Shown piece after piece: positions 9,901 through 19,700 of a DNA stretch of 64,000 bases (the first letter of the stretch is position 1; every line of letters begins with the position of its first letter). The stretch is from positions 1-64,000 of the forward strand of contig JAJDEB010000032.1 in assembly GCA_029260015.1 (NCBI GenBank), given 5' to 3'. Origin of the DNA: Phycisphaerae bacterium. GTDB lineage: Bacteria > Planctomycetota > Phycisphaerae > UBA1845. Below the pieces are notes generated by a model that saw only the letters and a list, made by a program, of their open reading frames with translations, made no database searches and was not told where the DNA came from. The position numbers and the translations under genes are program-made.

Positions 9901-12900
9901 GAAAATCCATGCCAGAAAACCAAACGCCCGTGCAAAATGTCGCCGCCCAAAGTGCGCCGGCATCGATAGCGAATGCGACGTCTCCTCAGCAGGTCGCCCC
10001 CCAGCAAGTTGCACCTCAGCATTTGACCGAGGTGTTCAAGGTGGTCGAAGAGGGCATTCGAGCCATGCAGTCGTTGCAACAGCAAACGGCAACCGTGCAT
10101 CAACGATTCCTTGAAGGGCAGGAGGAGGCTCAACGAAGTTTCCAGACGGTCATCCAAAGTCAGCAGCAGATGTTTGCGCAAATGGGAGGTGCTGTCGGTG
10201 GGGCTGGCGTTGTTTCGCGACTTGCGCCAGTGCCGCAACCGGTTGCCACCGTTAAAACTCCGGCCGCACCAGCACCGGTAGCAGCGACCAAGGTAGTTCC
10301 CGTCGCAGAGCAAGTGGCAGAACTGTCACGCGCGGTCGCCGGGTCTAAGAAACCTGAAGCAGCCGTTGAGACCATGGCTGTCACAGCGAGCGTCAACGAT
10401 GAGGTTGCGACGACCTTGCTCGAAGTTGTTTCAGAACTAACCGGTTATCCGACTGAGATGATCGACATTGGCATGGACCTCGAAGCTGATCTTGGCATCG
10501 ACTCGATCAAACGCGTCGAAATCCTGGCGTCGGTTCAGGAGCGTCTGCCGAATCTTTCAACAATCGATTCTTCGGAGTTGGGCGGGTTGCGAACCCTTCA
10601 AGATATTCTGAAGGAAATGGGCGTCGCCGAATCGGGCGCGTCTGCATCTTCTGCGATTCCAACGGCAGCGGTTGAAAGTGCGCCGAGTGCATCGGTAGAA
10701 GAATCACCGCTTCGTAGCGTCCTCTTGGAAGTGGTTGCGGAGTTGACCGGTTATCCGGTTGAAATGCTCGACGTTAACATGGATCTGGAAGCGGACCTGG
10801 GTATCGATTCGATCAAGCGTGTAGAAATTCTGGCAGCAGTCCAGGAGCGTCAACCAGAACTTGCAGCCATCGACTCCTCAGAACTTGGCAGTCTGCGAAC
10901 GCTGGAAGACATTCTTAAACAGTTTGGTGCGGAGGCATCCGCCGCGACTGCAGCGCAACCCGCAAGCGCCCCAGCGCAGCAGGCCAACGGTTCAAACGAT
11001 GCCGTGCAAGGCGTGTTGCTCGATGTCGTCAGCGAACTTACAGGTTATCCCGTCGAAATGCTCGACATGGACATGGACCTCGAAGCCGACCTTGGCATCG
11101 ATTCGATCAAACGCGTCGAAATCCTTGCCGGTGTGCAAGAACGTGAGCCGTCGCTCAAGAGCATCGATTCATCGGAACTCGGTTCGATGCGAACACTTCG
11201 CGACATCATCGCCCAGTTGGACGGTGGGGACGTAGCCACTGAGTCAACTTCGACTCCAGTTGTCGCCGAAAGCACAAACGAGAACGCCAAGTCTCGCGAC
11301 GCGTCGGCGGAAGTCGCGCGGCAGGTGTTGGTGCCAGAGGCATTGGAACCGGCTGCCGAACAGCCCATCTGTATTGCGCCGGGATACGAACTGTGGATCG
11401 TCGATGATGGCACTTCGCTAACCAAATCGATCGCCGAAAAGTTGACGGCGCAAGGCATCGCTGCACGGATGGTTGGTTCGTCCGATCCGATTGATGGTGA
11501 AGCGTGCGCACCGGTGGGTGGTGTGATCCATGTGGTCGGACCGGCACCCTACAACGTGTCAGGATTGATGACGGCTGTCACCGAGCAGGTCAAAGACGCG
11601 TTTCGAATGACTAAAGAATTGTCGGCTGACATACAAGCCGCCGCGAAGGAAGGCGGGGCGCTGCTAGCCACGGTCTCGCGCATGGATGGCTGCTTCGGAC
11701 TCACCGAATCGCAGTTCGATCCGAGTCAAGGCGGGCTGGCGGGTCTGGCAAAAACATGCGCCATCGAGTGGCCGGACGTCCATTGCCGAGCGCTGGATGT
11801 AGATGCGAACATGGGCCAGTCGGCGGACGTTGCCGACCGTATCATCCGTGAGTTAAGTGCAACAGGTCCCATCGAAGTTGGCGTGAAAACCAACGGTCGA
11901 TTCGCGTTGGCACTCGAGGATCGCACGATTGACATCAAGTCGATGCCCTTAAAACAAGGCGACGTAGTCGTCGTCAGTGGTGGGGCGCGAGGTGTCACCG
12001 GTGAAACGGCGATCGCGCTGGCCAAGGCATCGAAGGCACACTTCGTCTTGCTCGGTCGATCAAGTGAACCGTTCGCCGAACCGGTGTGGGCCAAGGGACT
12101 TGCCGATGAGGGAAAACTCAAAAGAGCGGTTCTGCAAAATGAATTCGCCAGTGCAAAGAAACCGAGTCCATCCGAGTTGGAAGCGGCATATCGACGTCAC
12201 GCAGCCAACCACGAAATCAACGCGACTTTGGGGCGCATTCAAAAAGCCGGCGGAACTGTTGAGTATCGCTCCGTTAATGTCTGCGACAACGAACAAGTCG
12301 CGGGCGTCTTGAAAGACGTTCGCAAGAAGCATGGACCGATCCGCGGATTGATTCACGGTGCCGGCGTGATCGAAGATGCGTTCATCGCCGACAAAGACCC
12401 CATCGCATTTGATCGCGTGTTTGATACGAAAGTGCAGGGCCTCAATGCTCTCTTGAGCGCTGCGGGTGACGATCCCCGCGTGATCGTTTTATTCTCGTCG
12501 GTCAGTGGACGGTTTGGCCGCCAGGGTCAGGTTGATTATGCGATGGCCAACGAAGTGCTCAATAAGATCGCATCGGTCGAATCGCGCCGCCGCAAAAACT
12601 GTAAAGTCGTCGCAATGAACTGGGGCCCGTGGGACGGCGGCATGGTCACGCCAACGCTTCGCCGACAGTTTGAACGCGAAGGGGTATTCCTGATTCCACT
12701 GCAAGCCGGAGCGCAGTGTCTGGTTGATGAAATCTGCTGCGATGACGCAACGGCGACGGAAGTGCTCATCGGTGGTGGGTTCGATCAAGCCCAAACGCCA
12801 GCAAATCAATCGGCTGCCGCAACCAAGCAACCGACCGCGACCATGACAGCATTTGAACGTCGCGTGAAAGTTGCAGATCATCCATTCCTCAAATCGCATC

Positions 12901-13697
12901 AGCTATCGGGCAAAGCGGTGCTGCCCATGGCAATGATTATCGAATGGCTCGGACATGGTGCGCTGCATGCCAATCCGGGACTGCAGCTTAAAGGTTTAAG
13001 CGATGTTCGCGTGTTCAAGGGTGTCATCATCGGCGACGATTCCGTTGACGTCGAGGTCATGGTGTCGCGACCCGAGTCCGATCAATCAAATCTGCTGGTC
13101 ACAACCGAACTGCGAAGTCGCTCGGCCAACGGTGAATCGATCCTGCATGCCCGTGCCATAGCGCGGTTAGGAGATCGGCGCGAGGCAGCGCCGTCGATCG
13201 ACGAGCCGGGCAGTTTAACAACTGAAAAATTCAAAGGAACCGCTCAGTCGATTTATGACGACGTGCTGTTCCATGACTCCGACTTTCATGCGATCACCGC
13301 GGTCGAAGGAATCGGACCTGACGGGATGGTTGCAAAACTAAATGCTGCACCCAAGCCAGCCGCGTGGATCGATTCGCCGCTGCGAGGGACGTGGCTGACC
13401 GATCCGTTGGTCATCGACGGTGTGCTTCAACTTGGAATTGTTTGGCAGCACGCAAAGACCGGTCACCTTTCACTGCCGGGATACGTTGCAAGTTTTGAGC
13501 AATACATGGATCGCTTCCCGAAGGGGCAGGTACGATGCGCCCTTCATGTTCGCGAATCGTCAGCCAGTCGGATCGTCGCTGAAGCAACCTTGCGCGACCA
13601 GGCTGGAGCATTGATCGCGAAGCTAGACGGCTGCACCTGGACGACCAACGCACAGTTGGCCGACGCATTCGGAAAGGTGTCGAGCCGATCGGCTTAA
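6933..13697 (+). CDS. pfaA: PfaA-like megasynthase: KS-AT-ACP-ACP-ACP-KR-DH, 2254 aa
   Basis: Iterative type I synthase. The ketosynthase (about 18-480) has Cys220 in VDAACASS, His355 in EAHGTGT and His399 in IGHTKAA, so the triad is complete. The acyltransferase (about 590-900) opens with FVFPGQGSQYVGM and has nucleophile Ser687 in GHSFGEL. A Pro/Ala/Gln linker leads to three acyl carrier domains with LGIDSIKRVEIL, phosphopantetheine Ser1191, Ser1293 and Ser1391, about 100 residues apart. A ketoreductase follows (about 1675-1950; VVSGGARGVTGETA, Tyr1869 in VDYAMANEVLNK). The C-terminus is a hot-dog dehydratase with the HxxxGxxxxP motif starting at His1989 (HQLSGKAVLP). The TTG start is supported by GGAG eight bases upstream. 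Nine bases separate it from the next gene, so the two are surely cotranscribed. No phosphopantetheinyl transferase (PfaE) is in the window. The product chain cannot be read from sequence. Confidence 0.95.
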   Translation: MSNKKQKSTATQSSIETQEPIAIVGMACLFPRAAGVKNYWRLIRGLEDAITDVPDTHWPVDSYFDADPKAPDMTYCNRGSFLSAVDFDPTEFGIPPSILEATDTAQLLGLVTAKAALEDAGYYDREGHDHSRTSVIMGVTGTLELVIPLGARLGHPHWRKALKDAGVEDSVADDVVKRISNSYVGWQENSFPGLLGNVVAGRIANRLDLHGTNCVVDAACASSLSALHLGAMELATGKSDMVVTGGIDSLNDIFMFMCFSKTQALSPTGNARPFDRDADGTVIGEGSGVLVMKRLSDAERDGDTIHALLKGIGTSSDGRSQSIYAPRPSGQARALRDAYTRANVKPSEVGLVEAHGTGTKVGDAVEFEALKTVYTESSNQDGADGPWCAVGSVKSQIGHTKAAAGAASLVKTVIALRNRVLPGTIKVKSPSPKMTESDSPFYINTETRPWLTKGTQPRRAAVSSFGFGGSNFHAVLEEYPQTNRKPAWDGSVEILALSANDMTSLQNDVEAWRSRIAEGIKPAEFARDVHASRSVFNSKHTHRLVVVIDDMANAGELLNKVAAKLQSPDCPKSWNRGSAYYASESKPGKLAFVFPGQGSQYVGMARDMACVFPEALDAFAMQPDGMSQPIGAFICPPPTFDSAKREEATDTLRQTDVAQPALAVAELAYLRILEDFGVQADTVAGHSFGELTALRAAGRINDDTLCQLARQRGQLMRDGDGDRGTMLAVHASANAVSELIKEQKIDVVLANCNGPKQVVLSGAAEGIESAANACRQRGWRVSQLDVSAAFHSPLMRDAAIKFRKVLDSIEFHNGSIDVYANRSGGVYPESKSAALDVLAGQLDATVRFEEQIEAMYASGVRTFLEVGPKRVLCGLIKSILGDRSHQTIALDDSSSRKDGVLDLACALGQLAAFGFAVDLSNWEELPKDSRKPKMAIPIHGINYRAPFKELPPVAPKPKANPQSIETTKVQPAIPVVATGDSDGRTIHTERKSMPENQTPVQNVAAQSAPASIANATSPQQVAPQQVAPQHLTEVFKVVEEGIRAMQSLQQQTATVHQRFLEGQEEAQRSFQTVIQSQQQMFAQMGGAVGGAGVVSRLAPVPQPVATVKTPAAPAPVAATKVVPVAEQVAELSRAVAGSKKPEAAVETMAVTASVNDEVATTLLEVVSELTGYPTEMIDIGMDLEADLGIDSIKRVEILASVQERLPNLSTIDSSELGGLRTLQDILKEMGVAESGASASSAIPTAAVESAPSASVEESPLRSVLLEVVAELTGYPVEMLDVNMDLEADLGIDSIKRVEILAAVQERQPELAAIDSSELGSLRTLEDILKQFGAEASAATAAQPASAPAQQANGSNDAVQGVLLDVVSELTGYPVEMLDMDMDLEADLGIDSIKRVEILAGVQEREPSLKSIDSSELGSMRTLRDIIAQLDGGDVATESTSTPVVAESTNENAKSRDASAEVARQVLVPEALEPAAEQPICIAPGYELWIVDDGTSLTKSIAEKLTAQGIAARMVGSSDPIDGEACAPVGGVIHVVGPAPYNVSGLMTAVTEQVKDAFRMTKELSADIQAAAKEGGALLATVSRMDGCFGLTESQFDPSQGGLAGLAKTCAIEWPDVHCRALDVDANMGQSADVADRIIRELSATGPIEVGVKTNGRFALALEDRTIDIKSMPLKQGDVVVVSGGARGVTGETAIALAKASKAHFVLLGRSSEPFAEPVWAKGLADEGKLKRAVLQNEFASAKKPSPSELEAAYRRHAANHEINATLGRIQKAGGTVEYRSVNVCDNEQVAGVLKDVRKKHGPIRGLIHGAGVIEDAFIADKDPIAFDRVFDTKVQGLNALLSAAGDDPRVIVLFSSVSGRFGRQGQVDYAMANEVLNKIASVESRRRKNCKVVAMNWGPWDGGMVTPTLRRQFEREGVFLIPLQAGAQCLVDEICCDDATATEVLIGGGFDQAQTPANQSAAATKQPTATMTAFERRVKVADHPFLKSHQLSGKAVLPMAMIIEWLGHGALHANPGLQLKGLSDVRVFKGVIIGDDSVDVEVMVSRPESDQSNLLVTTELRSRSANGESILHARAIARLGDRREAAPSIDEPGSLTTEKFKGTAQSIYDDVLFHDSDFHAITAVEGIGPDGMVAKLNAAPKPAAWIDSPLRGTWLTDPLVIDGVLQLGIVWQHAKTGHLSLPGYVASFEQYMDRFPKGQVRCALHVRESSASRIVAEATLRDQAGALIAKLDGCTWTTNAQLADAFGKVSSRSA

Positions 13698-13706
13698 GCG
13701 CTTCAA

Positions 13707-16700
13707 ATGTCCGCTTCATCTGAAAATTCAGCGTTTAAGGATCAGCCCATCGCCATCGTGGGACTGGGCGGATTGTTTCCGGAGGCGCCCACGCTTGATG
13801 CGTTTTTGAAACTTATTTTAAGCGGTACGGATACGTCGCGCGATGTATCGCCGCAGCGTTGGGTGGCAGATCCTGCCCGAATATGTTCTGCCGAGTTGAA
13901 GGAAGATCGTCCGTTTCATTCGCGCGGATGTTATATCGACGACTTTGCGTTTGATCCTTCCGGTTTTGATCTACCCGTCCAACTGCTCAATTCGCTCGAT
14001 CCAACGTTTCAATTCATGTTGCATGCCAGTCGCGCAGCGCTGGGCGATGGCAAGACAGATTCGATCGATCATAAACGCATTGGCGCGGTGTTGGCTGCGA
14101 TCGCACTGCCCACGGATGCCACGTCGGCATTGACCCGTGAAGTGTTGGGCCGAGAATTCGAACGACGTCTGCTAGGCGATCAAATCAAGGGTGGCTCGCA
14201 GATTGAAGGGCACACTGATCCGATCAATCATCACGCCGTAGGGCTACCTGCCGGCATCGTTTGTGCGGGGTTGGGTCTTGGCGGCGGAAGCTTCACTCTG
14301 GATGCGGCGTGTGCGTCGAGCCTGTACGCAATCAAATTTGCATGCGATGAACTTCACGCCCACCGCTCCGATGCGATGTTAGCCGGCGGGGTGAATCGAC
14401 CGGATTGCCTCTATACGCAGACGGGATTCACCCAGCTTCGTGCGCTGTCGCGCAGTGGACGGTGTCGCCCCTTCGATGCGTCAGCCGACGGATTGATGGT
14501 CGGTGAAGGGGCGGGTGCTGTGCTGCTCAAACGTCTTGACGATGCAGTTCGCGATGGCGACAAGATTTACGGTGTAATTCGCGGGATAGGCCTATCGAAC
14601 GATGTGGCTGGTAGTTTGTTGGCGGCGGATTCCGAAGGCCAACTGCGGGCGATGCGACAGGCGTATCAACAAAGCGGCTGGTCGCCAGCGGATGTGGATG
14701 TGATCGAGTGCCACGGGACCGGCACGCCGCTGGGTGATGCGGTCGAGTTTGGCAGCCTGTGCGAACTTTGGTCGCAAGACAAATGGTCGCCGGGGCAGTG
14801 TGTTCTCGGTTCGGTTAAGTCAAACGTGGGTCACTTGCTGACCGGTGCGGGAATTGCGGGTCTGCTTAAAACCTTGCTCGCGATGAACGCCAAGACGCTC
14901 CCGCCATCGGCAAACTTTGAGCAGCCGTCACCGAAACTCGGCATTGATTCGAGTCCGTTCCAAGTCATTTCAAAGCCGACGCCTTGGAACACCCGTGACG
15001 CCGGCACACCAAGGCGGGCGGCGATCAGCGCGTTTGGATTCGGCGGTATCAATGCCCATTTGCTGCTTGAAGAATTCAACGAATCGTCCAAACGCAAAGT
15101 CTCGGTCAGTCCGACTCCGATTCGGGAAAAATCAAACGCCTGCATCGTCGGAATGTCGGCGCACTTTGGCTCGATCTCAGGGATCGACGAATTCGAGAGC
15201 GTGGTCTTTTCGGGAACCTCCACAGTCGCGAAGCGATCGGACGATCGTTGGCGCGGTGCTGTCGATTCAGCGGACGCATTAAGCGCAGTCAACGGCGCGT
15301 ACATTGATAATGTCAGCGTTCCGATCGGTGAGTTCAAAGTCCCACCGGCAGAGATCCGAGAATCATTACCGCAGCAGATGTTGATGCTGAAGGTTGTCGC
15401 TGAAGCGCTCGACGACGCGGGCATTTCGCGAAGTGCGTTAGGGCCGCGATTTGGCTGCATCATTGGCATGACGCTCGATGCGAGCGCGTCAAACTATCAT
15501 TTGCGTTGGGCGATTCCGGAACTCGCCCGAGGTTGGGCGGCGACTTTGGGTCTGCAACTGTCCGACGATGAATTCGAAGCATGGGTCAGCGACCTGCAAG
15601 ATGAAGCCAGTCAGCCGCTCACTTCCGGACGCGTGGTGGGTTCGCTCGGTGGCATGGTCGCAAGTCGCATCGCCCGCGAGTTTGGCATCGGTGGCCCCAG
15701 CCTGACCATGTCTGCCGACGATAATTCCGGATTGCGCGCTCTTGAACTAGGTGCCCGCATGCTCGAACGCGGCGAACTTGACGGCGTGGTAATCGGTGCG
15801 GTTGATCTTCCATGTGACGTGAGACGCATTCTTGGCGATCGCGGAATCTACGTTGAGCAGCAACGCGTGACGCCGTTAGATGCCGACTCGAAGGGCACAT
15901 TGCCCAGCGATGGGGCGGTCGCGATGGTCCTGAAACGTGTCGCCGATGCGAAGGACGCTCGGCACTACGCACGCCTGCGAGGATTTGGATTCGCCGGTGG
16001 AACCGCGCCGGGGCAAGTTGCGAAAGTAGTCTATCGGTCGGCGATCGATCGTGCATGTGACGATGGTAACGTAGAGTCTGCATCTGTAGGCATGATCGAA
16101 ACGGCTGGGGCGGGCCGACCGGAATTCGATGCTTTGGAAAGCGAAGTTCTCGGTGCGCTCTTTGAGCACGACGACTCTCATGCCAAGTGTGCCATTACGT
16201 CAGCCGCAGCTTCAATCGGTTATTCTCACGCGGCGTCCGGATTGGCGTCGGTTGCGAGTGCGGCGCTTTGCCTGCACCGTCAGACGATTGCGCCGATTGC
16301 AGAGTTCAGCAATTTATACGATGCGCTGGCAAAGCATGATCGCTTCTACGTCGCACGCGAAAGTCAGCCGTGGCTCCGCAATCGATCGGAAGGTCGGCGG
16401 CGCGCCGGGGTCAGCGGAATATCGTTTCACGGTGAATGTGCCCACGTTATTTTAGAAGAAGCAGACGCCTCACCCATCTCGCCGACGCACCGCAATCAAG
16501 ATGAAATGCAGGCCACCGTGTTTCGATTTGGTGGAGCAAGCATCGCCAAACTTTGCAGCAAGTTTGATGAGTTGAAACAATTTATCGAAACGCACGAAGG
16601 AGACATCGCACGCCTCGGCGGAATCTGGCACGAACAGCACAAAGCGAATACGGCAGACCAAGAAGTCGCAACCATCGTTGCGGGCGATTTGGAAACGCTC

Positions 16701-19700
16701 CGCGCGTCGCTGCTGGAAACCAAGAATCGAATCTTGAGTCAACCGGCTCAACCCATCGCGGGCGAATCAGGTGCATACTATGTGCCTGAACCCATGACCG
16801 ATGGCGAACTGGCATTCGTCTATCCGGGCAGTGGTGTTCACAAACTCGGCATGGGTCGGCAGCATTTGCTCGATTGGCCGGTGATGGCTCAGCGACTCGA
16901 CGCCCGGTTCGGTCATCTCGCGGATCAATTCCTGCCGCAATGGGTGATGCCTCGTCGATTGGATTACACCGGAAACTGGCGGCGTCAGGCACATGCCGAA
17001 TTGTCTTCAGACGCGCGGCGCACGATCATGTCGCAGGTGTCGTATGGTTCGCTGGTCACCGACATCCTGCGTGATGCGGGAATCATTCCAGACGCAGCAA
17101 TTGGCTATAGCCTCGGCGAAACCACCAGCCTGATCGCGCTCGGTGTTTGGCCCGACCGTGACGGGATGGCCAGCCGCCTGATGAAATCGCCCCTGTTCGC
17201 GTCAGAGTTGGCGGGTGAATGCACGGCGGCTGCCCAACACTGGAAACTCGGCAAGAACGATGCAGTTTCGTGGACCGTTTTCGCCCTGAATCAACCATCC
17301 GATCGCGTGCGCAAAGTGATAAAAAAACTCGACCGAGCGTACTTGCTGATTGTCAACGCTCCGGGTGAATGTGTCGTGGGCGGGCAGCGTGATCAGGTCG
17401 AACGACTCATCGCGTCATTGGGTTGCGAGGGCGTTGAACTTTCAGGGGCATCGGCAGTGCATTGTCCGGTGGTTCAGGAAGTCGTCAAACAATATCGCAA
17501 GCTGCATCTGCTCGAAACGAGTGTGCCAAAGGGGACACGATTCTACAGTGCGGCATGGGGACGTTCTTACGATGTGACCAAGGAAACGGCGGCTGACTCC
17601 ATCACTGCCCAGGCAACCGACGGGTTCGATTTTGCGAAACTGATTTCGCAGGCCTACGAAGATGGCGTGCGATACTTCGTCGAAGTCGGCCCGCAAGCGA
17701 CGTGTACGCGAATGATCCGAAGTATCCTCGGCAATCAGCCGCACTTCGCGGCGTCGGCGAGCGATCATGTCGATGATGAACGGAACCCGTTGATGCGCCT
17801 GATCGCTGCGCTTGTTGCCCACCGTGTGATTGACGACGTTGATGGTTTGTATCATCACGTCAGCGAACGCCCGCAGAAAATTCAGCCAGCCAACCGACCG
17901 ACGGTCACCATTGCCACCGGCGGGCCGGCATTCAATCCACCCACACCGGTCACGGCGCAACGTTTGGCACAAGCGCCGCAATACGACGTGCCCGCAACGA
18001 TCACGCCCGATGAACCAGCAGCTACGCCCGCGCAAGTTCCAGTACAGTCGCAGCAGCATTACCCAACGCATACCGAGGAACCGATGCAAGATCAACTGAT
18101 CGCCACGATGGCCGCAACGAACAAGGCAACGTCAGACGCCCATGACACGTTTCTACGGTTTTCGAAAAATGCGATGAACGATCTCGCCGAAGCGTTGACC
18201 ACGCGACAACAACTGCTGAGTCAGATGAACGGCGCTGCCGAAGTGAAAGCGCCGACAACACAAATCAAAACACCGCAAGTCTCAGTACCGCAGACGCCCG
18301 TCGCTTTCGATCGCGAAAAGTGCATGGAATTCGCCATCGGCAAAGTTGCCAATGTGCTCGGTCCGGATTTCGCAGAGGTCGATCAGTATCCGGTGCGGGT
18401 GCGTTTGCCCGATCAACCGCTCATGTTGGTCGATCGCATTTTGGAAGTCGAAGGGATCAAGCGATCGCTGGGTGGTGGTCGGGTCCTCACCGAAAAAGAT
18501 GTGAGCGCCGGCGATTGGTATCTCGATGGTGGCCGGATGCCGATTTCAATCACAGTCGAATCGGGTCAAGCCGACCTGTTCTTGTGTTCATACCTTGGCA
18601 TCGATCATGCGGTAAAGGGCACGCGATCGTATCGATTGCTTGACGCCACGGTGCGGTTTCATCGCGGTTTGCCTGTGCCCGGTGAAGTGATTCGCTATGA
18701 CATACGCATTGATCGATTCGTCAAGCAAGGCGATACATACCTGTTCTTCTTCGCGTTTGAAGGGACGATTGCCGGCCAACCGTTGCTAAGCATGTCCGGT
18801 GGTTGCGCCGGTTTCTTCACCGAAGATGAAATTCGCGGTTCCGGTGGCATCATCGAGACGGCAGAAGAAAGGGCGAACAAGCCCGGCATCCCGCTCGATG
18901 GCCTCACGGAATTAGTGCCATGTTGTGACATTGAGTCATATGACGAGCGGCAGGTGGATGCATTACGGGCGGGTGATCTCGCTGCGTGTTTCGGCGAAGC
19001 GTTCGCAGGGTTACCGCTTGCTCAACCGATCAAACTTCCTTCAGGCAAGATGCGTTTGGTTCACCGCGTCACCGAGTTGAACACGGCTGGCGGACGGTTT
19101 GGCAAAGGTCTCATCCGCGCCGAAGCCGATATCCATCCGGACGACTGGTTCCTGACTTGCCATTTCGTCGATGACATGGTGATGCCCGGTACGCTGATGT
19201 ACGACTGCTGCGTGCAGACGCTGCGCATTTTTCTGATGCGAATTGGCTGGGTGGCTAAGCATGACTCAGTTGCTCACGAGCCGGTCATCGGCGTGTCGAG
19301 TGCCCTTCGATGTCGCGGTCCGGTCACGCGTGCGACCAAGGTCGTGACCTACGAATTGCACATTAAGGAAATGGGATACGGTCCAGAACCCTATGTGATC
19401 GCCGACGCCTTGATGTATGGCGATGGCGAAAAGATCGTCCGTTTCATCGACATGTCGTTGAAGATGACGGGGACCAACAAGCAGAAGCTCGATGAGTTGT
19501 GGGCGGGTGCAAGCAATCCTACCGGGCAAATCAGTCGGACCGACTCTGATCGAAAAGCCGTCGCACCAATCGGCGAACTGGTTGTGTCGCCCAATCCCAA
19601 GCCAGCCATCTACGACTACGATCGCATTCTTGCGTTTTCGATCGGCAATCCTTCTGAAGCGTTTGGCGATCGCTATGAAGTTTTCGACGAGCAGCGGCGT

